A stretch of DNA of 64,000 nt from Cacajao melanocephalus (taxonomy: Eukaryota; Chordata; Mammalia; Primates; Pitheciidae), in the NCBI GenBank assembly GCA_963573385.1, contig CAUYLG010048296.1, positions 24,035-88,034 on the forward strand, given 5' to 3'. The position numbers were made by a program, and so were the translations under genes. Below the pieces are notes generated by a model. The model was not told the origin of the DNA. It saw only the letters and a program-made list of their open reading frames with translations, and made no database searches. Numbering within the stretch: position 1 is the first letter of the stretch; each line of letters opens with the position of its first letter. Below, piece by piece: positions 11,997-24,630 of this stretch.

Positions 11997-14900
11997 ATGC
12001 ATGCACCCAACACTGGAGCACCCAGAGGGAAGAAGCAAATATTATTAGAAGTAAAGGGAAAGATAGAATCCAATATAATAATAGTTGGGGACTTGAACAC
12101 CCCACTCTCAGTCTTAGATAGATCATCTAGACATGACATTAACAATAAAAACATTATATTTAAACTGTGCATTACACCAAATGTACCTAACAGACATTTG
12201 AAAAACAGTTTATCCAACAGCTACTGACTACACATTCTTCTCATAATTATGTGGAACATTCTTTAGGATAGACCATATGTTAAGACAAAAACAAGTCTCA
12301 ACAAATTTCTAAAAATCAAAATCATATCAAGTATCTTCTAGAATCACAATGGAGTGTAACTAGAAGCTAATAACAAGAGGGACTTTGGAAAGTATGCAAA
12401 TACATTGAAATTAAATAAAATACTTCTGAATGACCACTGGGTCAAGGAAGAAATTAGGGAGGACATACAACCATTTCTTGAAATGAAAAACCCAACATAC
12501 CAAAAGATATGGGATACAGCAATAACAGTGCTATGAGGGAAGTTTATAGCAATAGAAACCTACATCAAAAGAGTAGAAAACTTTCAAATAAAAAATCTTA
12601 TGATGCATCTCAAAGAAATAGAAAAGTAAGAATAAATCCAGCCTAAAATTAGTAGAAAGAAAGAAAGAAAAAATAAAGATCAGAGCAGAGCTAAACAAAA
12701 TAGCAAGTAAAAGTGATACCAAGGATCAATGAAGCGAAAAGTTTTTTTTTTTGAAAAAATAAACAAAATTGATAATCTACCTGCTAGACTAGCCAAGGAA
12801 AAAAAAGAGAGAAGACCCCCCCAAAAAATTATAAGTGAAAAAAGGAGATATTACAGTTGATACCAGAGAAATACAAAAGATCAGAGACTATTGTGAACTA
12901 TATACTCACAAATTGGAAAACCTAGAGTAAATGGATATATTTCTGGACACACACAACCTACCAAGATTGAATCAAGAAGAAACAGAAAATCTGAACAAAC
13001 TAATAATGAGTAATGAGATTGAATCAGTAATAAAATATTTCCCAACCAAAAAACTAAAGTTCAGGACCAGATGATTTCACTTCCAAACTCTATGAAACAT
13101 TCAAAAAAGAACTAATACAAATCATCCCAAAAATACTCCAGAAAATTGAAGAGGAGAAAATTCTCCCTAACTCATTCTATGAGGCCAGCATTATCCTGAT
13201 ACAAAAGCAGACAAGGAAGCAAGAATAAAAGAAAACTATAGGCTAAAATTGAGCATAGATGCAAAAATCCCTAACAAAATACTAGCAAACACAATGCAGC
13301 AGCACATCAAAAACATAGCACACCATGATCAAGTTGGATTTATGCCAAGGATGCAAGGATGGTTCAACATAGGTAAATCAATAAACGTGATAAATCACAT
13401 CAACAGAATAAAGGACGAAAACCATACAACCATTTCAATAGACCCCAAAACAGCATTTCATAAAATGTAACATCCCTTTAGAATACAAACTCTCAACAAA
13501 CTAGGAAGAGAAAGAAGATACCTCAACGTAATAAAGGCCATATATGACAAACCTACAACTAACATCATACTGAATAGGGAAAAACCTTTCTTGCAAGAGC
13601 TGGAAGAAGACAAGGATATCAAGGATGCCCACTTTCACCACTCTTGTTCAACATATTATTAGAAGTCCTAGCCAGAGTAATCAAGCAAGAGAAAAAAATA
13701 AAAGGCATTTAGATTGGAAAATAGGAAGTCAAATTATCCTTCTTTTCTGATGATATGATCTTATATCTAGAAAACCCAAAGACTCCACCAAAATAAACAA
13801 TCAACAAAGTTGCTGGATACACAGACAATATACAGAAACCAGTAGCATTTCTGCACATCCATAATGAACTAGCTGAGAAAGAAATCAAGAAGGCAATGCC
13901 ATGTATAGTAGCTACCAAACAATTAACTAGGAACATATTTAACAAGGAGGTGAAAGATTTCTGCAAGGAAAACTATAAAACAAAATGAAAGATATTGAAG
14001 GGGACATAAACGAATGGGAAGACATCCCATGCTTATAGATCAAAAGAATGTCATTAAAATGACTATACTGTTCAAAGCAGTCTACAGATTCAGTGAAATC
14101 CCTACCAAAATACCAACATCATTTTTCACAGAAATAGAAAAAACAATCTAAAATTTGTATGGAACCACAAAAGAGCCTGAATAGCCAAAGCAATCCTGAG
14201 CAAAAAGAACAAAGCTGGAGGTATTACACTGTCTGACTTCAAAATATATGGTCGTTGTAACCAAAACAAAATGGTATTGATATAAAAACACATCCATAAA
14301 CCAATGGAACAGAATGGAGAACCCAAAAATAAATTCACATATTTACAGCCAACTGATTTTTGACAAGGTACCAAGAACATGTATTGAGGAAAGGACACCC
14401 AATAAATGGTGTCAGAATAACTGGGTATCTACATGCAAAAGAATAAAATGGGACCCCTATCTCTCATCATTTGGAAAAAATCAACTCAAGATGATTTTAA
14501 AGACTTAAACATAATACCTGAAACTATAAAACTACTAGAAGAAAACAGGGAAAACACTTCAAGACACTGGTCTAGGCAAAGATTTTATGGCTAAAACCTT
14601 AAAAGCACAGATAACAAAAACAAAAATAGACAAGTGGAACTATATTAAACTAAAAAGTTTCTGCACAGCAAAAGAAACAATTAGTAGAACGAATATAAAA
14701 CATACCGAATAGGAGAAATTTTTCCTAACTATTCATTTGACAAGGAACCAATATCCAGAATATACAAGGAACTCAAACAATAGTAAAAATAAACAAACAA
14801 GAAACCCTTAAAAAACTGAATCAATTTTATTCAAAGTGGGCAAAAGACATGAATATCCATGTCTCAGAAGAAGATGTGCAAATGGCTATAAGTATATGAA

Positions 14901-15787
14901 AAAATGCTCAACATCCGCAATCATCAGAGAAATGCAAATCAGCACCACAGTGAGATACGGTCTAACCCCAGTTAAAATGGCTATTAGGAAAAGTATTTTT
15001 AAAAGAAACATGCTGGTGAGGATGTGGAGAAAAGTGACCTCTTGTACACTGTTGGTGGGAATGTAAACTAGTATATCCAACTATGGAGAACAATATAGAG
15101 TTTCTTCAAAAAACTGCAGATAGAATGATTCAGTAATCCCACTACTTGGCATTTATCCAAAGAAACTGAACTTAGTATATTGAAGAGACATCTGCACCCT
15201 CATGTTTACTGCAGCAGTGTTCACAGTAGCCAAGATTTCAAATAAACCAGTGTCCAACAACAGATAATTGGATTTTAAAATGTGGTATTTATACATAATG
15301 GAATGTCATTCAGCTTTAAAAAAAATATGAAATCTTGTTATTTGTGACAACATGGATGAAACTGGAGGACCGTATGGTAAGTGAAATAAGCAAGGAACAG
15401 GAAATTAAATACTGCATGTTTTCACCAATATGTGGAAGTTGAAAAAAGATGGTCTCATAGAAGTAAAAAGTAAAGCAGAGGTTACTGGAGGCTGGAAAGG
15501 GTAAGGGAAAGGTGGGATAGAGAGAGATTTGTTAAAGGATACAAAATTACAGCTGGATGGGAGGAATAACTTTTAGTGTTCTATACCACTGTACCTTGAG
15601 GAGAGTTAACAATAATGTATTACATGGTTGCAAATACCTAGAAGGCGAATATTGAAGTTCTCAACACAAAGAAATGATAAATGTTGGAGATGTTGGGTAT
15701 GCTAATTACTCTGATTTGATTGCAATGCATTGTGTGTACTGAAACATCACCCCATAAATATGTGCAATTATTATGTGTCCATTTAAA
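11997..15787 (+). mobile_element. L1 LINE (L1PB/L1MA type), 5'-truncated, from endonuclease to 3' end
   Basis: The element starts inside the ORF2 endonuclease domain; the translation at about 12,075 reads IIIVGDLNTPLSVLDRSSR. It continues through the reverse transcriptase ([14 protein letters not shown] near 13,340; a FSDD form of the FADD catalytic box near 13,745) and the C-terminal region ([14 protein letters not shown] near 14,935). The 3' UTR ends ataaatatgtgcaattatta and a short A run at 15,787. Numerous stops and frameshifts leave only 60-90-codon remnants. ORF1, the 5' UTR and the start of ORF2 are absent. ORF2 made an endonuclease/reverse transcriptase when active; this copy is dead. 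Confidence 0.93.
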
Positions 15788-16960
15788 AAGTACAATTAGA
15801 CAATGAAAATAATGCTCTTAAAATTAAAATATGATAGTGACAATAAGAAAGTGAATCAGATGGATGGAAGATAAAGTTGTAGAAATATCCCAGAAAGTAA
15901 AACAAAAGACGAGGTGATGGAAAGTAGGCAAAAAAATATAAGAGAATCAGAAAACCAGTCTGGGAAGCCAAACATCTTAATAAGAGAGGTTATGGAGAGA
16001 GAGCACAGGGAAAACAGAACATAGAAATCATCATTGAAATAAATTAAGAAAAATTTTCAGAACTGAAGATGAGAAATTTCCATGTTGAAAGGTCAATTTA
16101 AGAAAAAATGAAAAACCTCAGCACAGTGAATTAAAGTAGACCCACATTAAATTACATCATCATGATGTTTTGGAATATTTTAGTCAAAGAAAGGATTCTT
16201 TAAGCTTCTGAGAGAAATACAGGTGTCATCAAAATGATTAAGAATCAGAAAAACTTTGAACTTCTCAATAGCTATAGCAGATGTTTGAAGACAGTGGAGT
16301 AATGGCTTCAAAATTCTGAAGGAAAATGATCACTAGCAGCATGGTATACTCAGTTCAATTCTGAATCAAATGTCCATGGAGAGGAAAGACATTTTCACAC
16401 ATGCAATTTCTCAAAAGGTTTACCTCCCACACAGCCTTTCCCAGGAAGTCACTGGAGGATATGTTCCATCAAAATGAGGGAGAAAACCAAGAAATGAGAA
16501 GACTTGGGATACAGAAAACAATAAATACAATGTAGAAGAGAGGCAAAGTGGACTCCCAGGATGAAGGCATGGATGATCTTAATACAACATACATGCGGCT
16601 AGCATGAGGTCATAATTCCAAATTGGAGCAGGAAGGGAGAAAACACTTTAAGAAAATGGATATATAATGAATACACAGCAATACAGGCATGTCATTTAGA
16701 AATACAGATGTAAATATCAAAAGACGGCAAAAGTGGTTGAGTAGTTTCCTAGGAGACAGAAAAAATGGAGATGGAGAATACTGCTGTATTTTTTAATGAA
16801 TTTGAGGACTCCTTGACTCTTTATGTCCATGTACCATGTTTATGTATAATTTTGACAAAATATACATCTTACAAATGTTAAGGATTGTTAAAATATAAAT
16901 CTTACAAATGTTAAGGACAAATGCATTATCTTTTACATATCAGAGGGTATTTGAATAGGG
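15788..16960 (+). mobile_element. HAL1/L1M ORF1-like relic, sense
   Basis: At about 16,289 the translation reads RQWSNGFKILKEND, the RRQW block of L1-family ORF1 C-terminal domains. Downstream words match HAL1-type ORF1: gacattttcacacatgcaat, aaaggtttacctcccacaca, ccaggaagtcactggagg, ccatcaaaatgagggag. Upstream text (cccagaaagtaaaac, accagtctgggaagcc) fits the coiled-coil part. Older than the adjoining L1 and heavily frame-broken. It includes a 33-bp tandem duplication near 16.86-16.92 kb. Confidence 0.75.
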
Positions 16961-17955
16961 CTGGAGGAGACAAGTAGGTCACAAAATATCCAAATTCATC
17001 ACATTGACCTACTCTGAGGAGACAGGACCAATTTAAAAAGTATCAGGAAAGTAATGTTCCAGACACAAATGTCTCTTCCAGTTAGATGTGGGGAGGATAG
17101 ATAAAGAAGAGCCAAGCAAAGAGACTCATTTATTTCTGTTTTGGTGCAGAGAATTCCAGTTACAATTGGCTCAAACCTGAGTCTATCCTTCAGGCTGATT
17201 AAGTCAAATTGGAATGTTTGTCAGTGTTCCCTGAGGCCAAATTTGTTTATAATGTAGTATTTCATCTACCCACTGATGAAATGTCTGCTGTGGTAGACTG
17301 AAAAGGTTGTTAGTTTATTTGGAAGAGGTTCCTTACTGGTATTGCAATAACTAGAGATCAAAATATATGGATATGAAATAAAGCTAATATAGCTACCTCT
17401 TCAAAAACTTGTAGTTGGCATCTAAGAATATGGGAAACGTTATAAGAAAAATAATTTTGAGCAAAAATACACACTTTTTGGAAAATAAATTATTTTTTAC
17501 TAATAACATGTAGCATTGTTTTCAGTATATATTATTGTTCTTAGTGGTACTACTGAGATATGGACAGACACATTTTCAATGTGAAAATGTTGATGAGTAA
17601 GCAAATATTTTTAGCATTTTAAATCATAGGATTTGGTTATATAAAACAATCTGTAAGCTACATATGTTCATGTGGTTATTTTATTTTTAAATCTTGCACA
17701 TGAGTAATTCATCTTCTGTAAGGAAATTCAAAATAGTAATCAGGCTTGAGCTCAATCAGCCACATGGCTCTGAGAGAGGGTTGCCATCTCCATAGGACCT
17801 TCACAGGGTCAACTTCATGTCTGTGATCTGGGGTCAGACCCTAGGTTTGAAGGCTCAGAAACCTGTCATACTGGCACATAGACAATTGTCGTATTTCAAG
17901 GGCAGAGGCCAATTTATCAAAACATGAGAGTAGGTGCAAAATCTAAAAACCAGTT
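16961..17955. other. AT-rich single-copy sequence
   Basis: No repeat or gene recognised. It has small perfect hairpins, for example the 9-bp stem acattttca/tgaaaatgt near 17,570, probably of no consequence. Confidence 0.4.
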
Positions 17956-18093
17956 TACAACAAAGAGTTAAATAATTCAGTGGTAACACTGATACTTTCA
18001 TGTTGGTGAAGGTGGAGTAAGAGAGATCCAATTTTCTCCCATGAAAGAAACTAAAAAACTGGGCAAAATATGTGAAACAATGGTTTTCCAATA
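17956..18093 (+). mobile_element. L1M 5' region, sense (left of DNA transposon)
   Basis: The phrases agagatccaattttctccc, aactaaaaaactgggcaaaa and gtgaaacaatggttttccaa resemble L1ME-type 5' UTR. They continue after the inserted DNA element with gacattagggagtaaaaaac. Confidence 0.6.
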
Positions 18094-18329
18094 CAGGTTG
18101 AGTACCCCAAATTTGGAGATCCAAAATCTAAAATGCTCCAGAATCCAAGACTTTTTGAACACTTATGTTACACTCAAATGAACTGCTCATTGGAGCATTT
18201 TGAATTTTAGCTTTTTAAATTAGGAATGTTCAGTCTGTAAGTTTAATGCAAATATTTCAGAATCTGAAAAAATGTGAAACCCCAAATATTCCTGGTCCTA
18301 AGCATTTTAGATAACAGATACTCAACCTA
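18094..18329. mobile_element. Short TIR DNA transposon (Tigger/MER-like MITE)
   Basis: It opens with caggttgagtacccc and closes with gatactcaacct, giving the inverted terminus aggttgagta. Inside are repeated variants of aaatctaaaatgctccagaa and attggagcattttgaatttt, typical of the palindromic pogo-related elements. About 236 bp, with a TA dinucleotide at the left flank. It is inserted in L1M 5' sequence. No transposase is encoded. Confidence 0.85.
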
Positions 18330-20470
18330 CATTAGACATTAGGGAGTAAAAAACAGTGATTCCTGAGAAAGTGACAACAAAAAAGAACAGTCCAACAATA
18401 AAATTCTGGTTACTACACAAAGAGAGTTTCCAGGCCACTGCAAAGGGAGAGGAAATCCAGTTGGAGCAGGAAAGACCTCCTGTGCTGGGGAAATAAAGCC
18501 AGGAGTCCAGGTAGACCAAGATAGCTAGAGTTCAAAGAACAGAGGACTGGATAGCAGAAATTTGCATATAGAGAGTTCCAGAGATCAACAGAAGATCCCT
18601 GGTCTGTCTTCTTCTAAATGCTGATCAGCATATACATGTGAGGAAATCATTGCAAGCTGTGAGAATAGCCACCTGAAAGGACAAAAGGGAACAATTCTCA
18701 CATCCTATGCAGGGTTGAGATTAGGGCTGTTCACACCAGCGAGACTGGAAAACCTTAGAATTCACAAGACATTGAATAGAGTACTTGGAAGGACTAGATT
18801 AAAAATGTTCTGTTATTCCCTAACGAAGTATAATAGCAAGGTTCAAAAGAATCAAACAATTGCCAAATAATTTAAGTGCATCTTAGCACAAAGCTCAAGA
18901 TACTTATACGAATTCAAAAAAACATACAGCATACAACAAAGTAAAATTTACAAGATCTTCTGGCATCTAATAAAAAGATTACAAGCATGCAGAGAAGCAG
19001 GAAAATAGAATCCTCATGTGGAAAAAGGGAAGTAAAACAATCATTCTAACTATATCACATGTGTTTAGTAAAGTAGAGGAAAGTTAAGCATGCTAAGTAG
19101 AGATATGGAAGACATGTAAAAGACCCAGATTGAACTTCTTGAAATATACAATGTTGAGGATGAGAAATACACTAAGTATAATCAACAGCAAAATAAACAA
19201 CACAGGAAAAAAGATTAGCAAGCTTAAAGACATAGCAATAGAAACCATTCAAAATGAAACAAAAGGCAAAAACAAACAAAAACAAACCAACAAACAAAAA
19301 AACCCCCAAGATTAGCAGATCAGTGAGCTGTGGAAATGTAGAACAACTTCTAAGTATCCGAATATATGTGTAATTTAATTGGCATCCCCAAATGATGGGG
19401 TGGGGCAAAAAATATTTGAAGAAGTAGAGAATGAGAATTTTCAAATTTGAGTAAAACCATAAGCCCAGAGATCCAAGAATCTCAACATACTCCAGACAGA
19501 AGAAATGTGAAGAAAACTGCATCAAGGCATCATAATTAAATTATTTAAAATGAGCAATAAAGAAACAATTTTAAAAGAAGTTAGAAAAAAAAAAGAGACT
19601 ATGTATAGAGGAATGCTACCAAGAATAACAACAGATTTCTTGCCAGAAACAATGGAAGCCAGAAGACAGTGGAGCAGTATCTTTAAACTACTGAAAGGAG
19701 ACAAATAAACAAATCTGTAAATGTAGAATTCTATGCTGAGCAAAATGTTTTTCAGAAACAAGGGCAAAATAAAATATTTTGTAATTAGTCAAAAACTAAA
19801 AGAATTAGCAGTAGGCTTGCATTACAAGAAACGTTAAGGAAGACCTTCCAGGAAAAGGACAATGATAGTAGATAAAAATCCGTAAACACAAAGCTTTGCA
19901 GAAAGAGATGAAGAGCACCAGAAATGCCAAACATTTGGGTAAATATAAACAACTTTTTAGATGTTAAAAATTTTTAAGGGAGAATTAAGTGCTTAAAGTA
20001 AAAATAATAACATATGTATTTAGATTTATAAAATGACATGCTGGTACATGCTTAACAGCTAAATTTCCAGAAAAAAAAAAACCCTCAATTTGTAGCATTT
20101 GCCTAAAATACTCCTACTATAACTTAATTTCAGGTTACCAAACTGAAGGTAAATTCGGGAAGAGACACGCACAGTTGACTGTCAAGACATGGCAAAAACT
20201 GAGTTCATAAAACATGTAGACATAATATACATGACAAAAATAGAACAAAGACTGGGAGGGGAGAAACGGAAGTATACTATTCGTAAAGTTCTAATGCTAA
20301 ATCTGAAGTGGTATAATATTACTTGAATATAGACTGTAATTACATGCAGGTGTTAACCCTAAAGCAACAATAGATAAGAAAACAGAGTTATAGCTAATAC
20401 ACCAACAAAGACAGAAGATTCAATCAAAAAGCAATAAGCCTACATGTTTTTTAAAGATGAGTTTTAAGCT
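18330..20470 (+). mobile_element. L1M (L1ME-like) 5' region, ORF1 relic and inter-ORF region
   Basis: The 5' part reads acagtgattcctgagaaagt and gggctgttcacaccag. The ORF1 part contains ctggcatctaataaaaagat, gacatggcaaaa-type A-rich text, and the RRQW block (EARRQWSSIFKLLK) at about 19,655. It is followed by gcattacaagaaacgttaag and gatgaagagcaccagaaatg. The inter-ORF stretch includes gaagtggtataatattactt and acagagttatagctaatac. Frame-broken throughout. Confidence 0.8.
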
Positions 20471-20639
20471 ATCAAGGAACAGACAACCCTTGAAAAGATA
20501 AGAAAACAAATTTACAGACTGCGGCTAAAAGCTGACTTGATACCAAGACAACTAATTTGCTGGGTAAATTTGTAATAACTAGTGAAATTGAATATTCACG
20601 TACGCAGTGGGTAAATATTTTCACTTCTAATAATTGTCA
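20471..20639 (+). other. Junction region within L1M, ORF2 missing
   Basis: About 170 bp links the inter-ORF region to the 3' end of the same class of L1M. ORF2, normally about 3.8 kb, is largely absent, which suggests an internal deletion or two adjacent fragments. Confidence 0.4.
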
Positions 20640-21200
20640 TGAAGAAATTGTTACAGATGTGCACAAGAATATCCACTGCACCATTACTTATCATGGTGAA
20701 AAGCTGAAAATAACCTAAAGGCCTGCCAACAGGAAACCAAGTACGTAGAATGGACATACTACCATGCAATATTAAGCAAATGTACTAGAGCTACATGTAT
20801 TAACATGGAGAAACCTCAGAACTTAACATTGAGAGAGAAAAGGAAATTGTAGTAGAATATGTGCCATATAATACTGTACCTATAAAATTTTAAAAACATG
20901 TAAATGATTTGTATGTGTTTTATGAATATATGCCACACATGGGTGGTTATAATATTTAAAAATGTTTGGGGATAACAAACATCAAAGTCAGAATAATCAT
21001 GACCTCTGGAGAGAGAGGGATAAGGAGAAATGACATGGCAGAAATTCAAAGAGAGATTCAATTCCATCTGAAATATTTTCTTATCTAAAATGAAATCTGA
21101 AGTAAACATAAGCATGGTCTGATCTGGTAAAGCTCCGTGTTGGGATATGTGTGTTTGTTATACTGTGTCTATAAACATTCAGTGATTCTAGCATTTTATA
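20640..21200 (+). mobile_element. L1M ORF2 3' end and 3' UTR, sense
   Basis: The words gatgtgcacaagaatatcca, ctgcaccattacttatcatg, tagagctacatgtattaaca, aacattgagagagaaaagg and catgacctctggagagagag follow the L1ME ORF2 terminus and 3' UTR. The end is uncertain. Confidence 0.7.
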
Positions 21201-21555
21201 ATAAAAGCATCTGAAGCAGTTTGTCCATCACGGGATCTAATACATCTGAGTTTGCGTGATCACTCTCCCCTCTAGGCACAATTCACGGCAACTCCAATTA
21301 TAATTATGGTAACGAGAGTTCAGCTTGCTGTGCCTAGCTCTGGAGGGAAACTTGGCTGGTGAGATGAATCAGATGTTTAATAACACTAACCTAAGAAAAT
21401 CGAAGGTTATAGAAAGTCTTTCTGTAGGGCTTGAAGTTCTTGAAGCTTATTGTCTACCTATTAGATATTTTAATATAGTCAATAAGCTATTTAAGTACAT
21501 TCAGTATGATATTTTCATATAATTAGTAAGAGTTGGGAAAAAGTTTGCGAGTCTA
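21201..21555. other. Single-copy spacer
   Basis: No gene or repeat recognised. Confidence 0.4.
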
Positions 21556-21720
21556 CTTGACCTTTCCTTTCTCCCTTTCTTTTCTCTCTCCCTCTCTTCC
21601 TTCCCGTATTCCTTCCTTCCTTTTATCCTTCTTTCCTTTCTCCCTCCCTCTTCTTTGACTCCTCTTCCTCCCTTATCTCTGTCTTATTCTTCCTCTTTCT
21701 CTTGTACTTATTCTTTTGCC
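21556..21720. repeat. Polypyrimidine (TTCC/CTTT)n low-complexity tract
   Basis: Imperfect TTCC, TCCC and CTTT repeats make the plus strand almost purely pyrimidine for about 160 bp. It generates artefactual open frames on both strands. Confidence 0.9.
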
Positions 21721-22139
21721 AATATTTTTTTGCACAGCTCTCTGTTTTGGTTCATTCCATGTGAATATTTTAAATTTAAATTTCACAGGGAAGCATTTCT
21801 TTTTTTTTCTCATTTTTTGGCTCTGAAGGATGGAAGTAGGTTGTGGAGTAGGAGTACTTCCAGGTAATCCCAAACTACTGATAATAGTGTATAGCAGATG
21901 TTAAACTTGTATTTGATTTTGAATTTAAATAAAATAAATTTTTATTTACAGATTATTGTTCATGTAGAAACCATTGCATATATAATTGTTAATATAGTGT
22001 ATATGCTATTTTTTGCTTAGAATTTATTTTTGGAACAAAGGTGATTTATACCTGACCATAAGTTATCATCATTATAAAGAAATTATAGTGTATTTCATCA
22101 TAAAACTGCGACTAAATCATCTACTGGGGTTCTTTCAGC
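21721..22139. other. AT-rich single-copy sequence
   Basis: No repeat or gene recognised. Confidence 0.4.
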
Positions 22140-22300
22140 TAATGGAAGGCTTTGTGCAGAAGCAGACTAAAGTTCTGGTGTTGGCTTTGCCCTACTCTGC
22201 ATGTGTCAATTTGGTCAATTATCATTCCTTCCTCTCAGTTTCCTCATTAGTAAAAGGAGAGAAATGGACTTTATGAGGTTTTGTGACGACAATATGTCAC
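22140..22300 (+). mobile_element. Possible MIR fragment, sense
   Basis: The words cttcctctcagtttcctca and ttagtaaaaggagagaaatg fit the MIR tail region. The rest is too diverged for confidence. Confidence 0.45.
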
Positions 22301-22944
22301 TTGTTTGGTAGTTCTAGTGTCTAGTCTTTTATTCCATGCCTTGAGCTGCCTCACAGTGAATGAGTTAGAGATACACTAATACATAGGAGTCCCCAGATGT
22401 CATCATTGCAGATGACATTCAGTATTTGGTTGTCAGAATAAATACATAGCATGATCTGGGAATAAAATGTATTGTTATGCCCATTGTTATGAGGAATTCT
22501 GTGGAGGGCTTTAACAGTCTCTGGCGAATTGTTTATTGAATGATGTTTTGACTGGATCTATTTTCTATCATTTCTGCTATCCGTACTAATGCCGAGAGAA
22601 ACCTGTATCATGTTATTTTTAATGTTTCAGAGCTCAGGGAAAATGTGATTGGCCTACATTGTGAGCTTGAGTTCATGAAAAATAGAAACATGGAATAAGA
22701 TTAAATGGTTCTAAAGTTATTAAAAAATTAAGTTCAACTAATTTGGGAAGGTGCTGTAAAGTTAAAAATGAAGAAAATGAGGCTAACCGTGGTTTGAGTC
22801 GATGTCTAGTATCGTTCCTGGTGTCTGAATATCAGCGAGAGTCCCCAGATGCTGAGGACTGACTGAGATACATTGAATTGACATAATGAATGTATTTTCT
22901 AATTTTCTGATAGAGAAAGTCAGAGAAATATAGGTCATAGTTAT
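22301..22944. other. Single-copy sequence
   Basis: No repeat or gene recognised. Confidence 0.4.
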
Positions 22945-23090
22945 CCCTGTACAGAATCACCTGTGAAGATTACTAATGTTCAAATATCAGCTCTGTCAAC
23001 CCAAGATCTATCAAATCCAAATGTCTGCATAGAGCCTTGGCCAAGTGTGGGCTCTCCAAGGCTCCCCGGCAGTTCTGATGCCCACCATGT
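22945..23090 (+). mobile_element. Possible MER5A-like DNA element fragment
   Basis: The text acagaatcacctgtgaagat followed by a diverged body resembles the MER5A start. The 3' half is hard to align. Confidence 0.35.
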
Positions 23091-23234
23091 ACAGGGGATC
23101 CCAGGGCTACCTCCTCCTTCTCCAAAACTCAGAGCAGGGGAGCCTCTGAAACCACTGGTTTGGTTTGGGTGCCCTGGTTTCTCTAACACGCTAGGCCTTT
23201 CTCCAACTGCATTGTAAGGAGGTTTCCTGGGCAG

Positions 23235-23385
23235 ATCTCCCACTAGATCTCAAGCTTCGCAGCACAGGGACCATGTCTCAGTCAACCCTGTCCTGTGACA
23301 GCCTAGCAGAGGGGCGGGTGTGTTACAGGTGCTTAGTCAGGGTTTGCTGAATGGATGGTTCTGTGAATGCAGTGGGCTGTAATGA
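23235..23385 (+). mobile_element. L2 3' end, sense
   Basis: The words agatctcaagcttcgcagc, acagggaccatgtctcagtc, gttacaggtgcttagtcagg and tttgctgaatggatgg match the L2 3' UTR and its terminal TGAA-rich end. Confidence 0.75.
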
Positions 23386-23499
23386 TTGCAAAGCGTGTGA
23401 TGTAAGCGCAGTTGTTAACAGAGAACACTACTTTTTCTATCTTGTCTGCAAATCCAGTCTTCCCAAATACTTAGGGAATAGTAATACAGTGTATCCCTT

Positions 23500-23690
23500 A
23501 CCTTATTAGTATTATTAATAGTAAATGTAACTAAGAGTATACCTTACACTATTTTCAAATAAGCATTTTGTATGATTCAACCTGACAACCTTGTAACGTA
23601 TATGTTTTTAAAGCTCCCATTTTACAGATGAGAAAACTGAGTAAATGGGAGTTTAAGTTGCTCTCCCTTGCGTTCCCTCCATTAAGTCCT
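23500..23690 (-). mobile_element. MIR, antisense
   Basis: The words cccattttacagatgagaaa, actgagtaaatgggagttta and agttgctctcccttgcg are the antisense MIR core. The TA-rich left side matches the MIR 3' end. Confidence 0.65.
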
Positions 23691-24439
23691 GGGTCCAACC
23701 ATCCAATGCCAGCCTTGCACCTGTGAATATTTATGTGGTGGCTGCAGAGAGGGTGCTTCCTCCATCCGGCAGGACTGTTTACTGGGAGCTTAGAGAAGCT
23801 GAATCACACAGCCAGACAATTTGCTGGAGGCTGGAACAAGGCTTAACTAGAGGCCATCTGCTACAAAGGACTAGAAAGCAAGGAATGGCTCTTGGAGGAG
23901 TCTGTTTAGCTGATAGGATTTGGGGAGAAATTCTTGAAATAAATACTGAGAGGAAACCAAGCAAGGATTGCATCTCAGGTTGGTGCTCAGGTGTCCGTGG
24001 AGAGCGTACAGGTGATTGTCAACTGCAGGGCCAAAAAGGAGGACTCAGAAACAGATTTTGAGTCAGGTTGTCACCCAACTGGCCTGAAAGTCAGTGAGGT
24101 AGAGGCTGTAACAAATTCAGACGCTAGGGCCTTCTCCAGTTGGGTAAGAAATGACCAAGTTTCTTGCTGTTGTTCACTTTGAAAAGGTACCACCAAGTAG
24201 AGAGGTGCCAGAGAGAAGAAAAATAAAAGTACCTTTGATGGCACCAGAATGTAGGATCCCTGTCCATTGGCGGATTTCCCTTGGCTTGTTTCACTGCACA
24301 GCCCCCTGGGGTGACAAAACTCGTAATGTTTAAGGGCGTGCACTGATTTACACTTGCTTGTAAACTATATGAGGACTTTTCATTTCTTTTGTCTTTTGCT
24401 ATATAAATGCTGTCTTGCTTTTACAAATATTTGTTTAAC
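23691..24439. other. Single-copy sequence
   Basis: Moderate-GC sequence with several overlapping open frames of 60-112 codons on both strands, none recognisable. No repeat identified. Confidence 0.4.
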
Positions 24440-24630
24440 AAACAGACTGTGGAGTGAGCCAGAGCTGTACTTAAATCCCATCTCTGCCACTTACCAGTTG
24501 TGATTTTGGACAACTTAATTCGTTTCTCAAAGCCTCAGTTTCTTCTTCTATAAAATGGGGACAGTAACGTTACCTCCCTGTTAATCTCAAGGATTAAATA
24601 CTAAAACTGTAATGTGCTGGAGACAGTCTG
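24440..24630 (+). mobile_element. MIR, sense
   Basis: Nearly complete MIR wording: cttaaatcccatctctgcca, cttaccagttgtgattttgg, caacttaattcgtttctcaa, agcctcagtttcttcttcta, taaaatggggacagtaacg. Confidence 0.88.

Noticed and set aside
12531..15080. Short ORFs with reverse-transcriptase similarity
   Set aside because: They are remnants of one dead L1 ORF2 and are annotated with the element rather than as genes.
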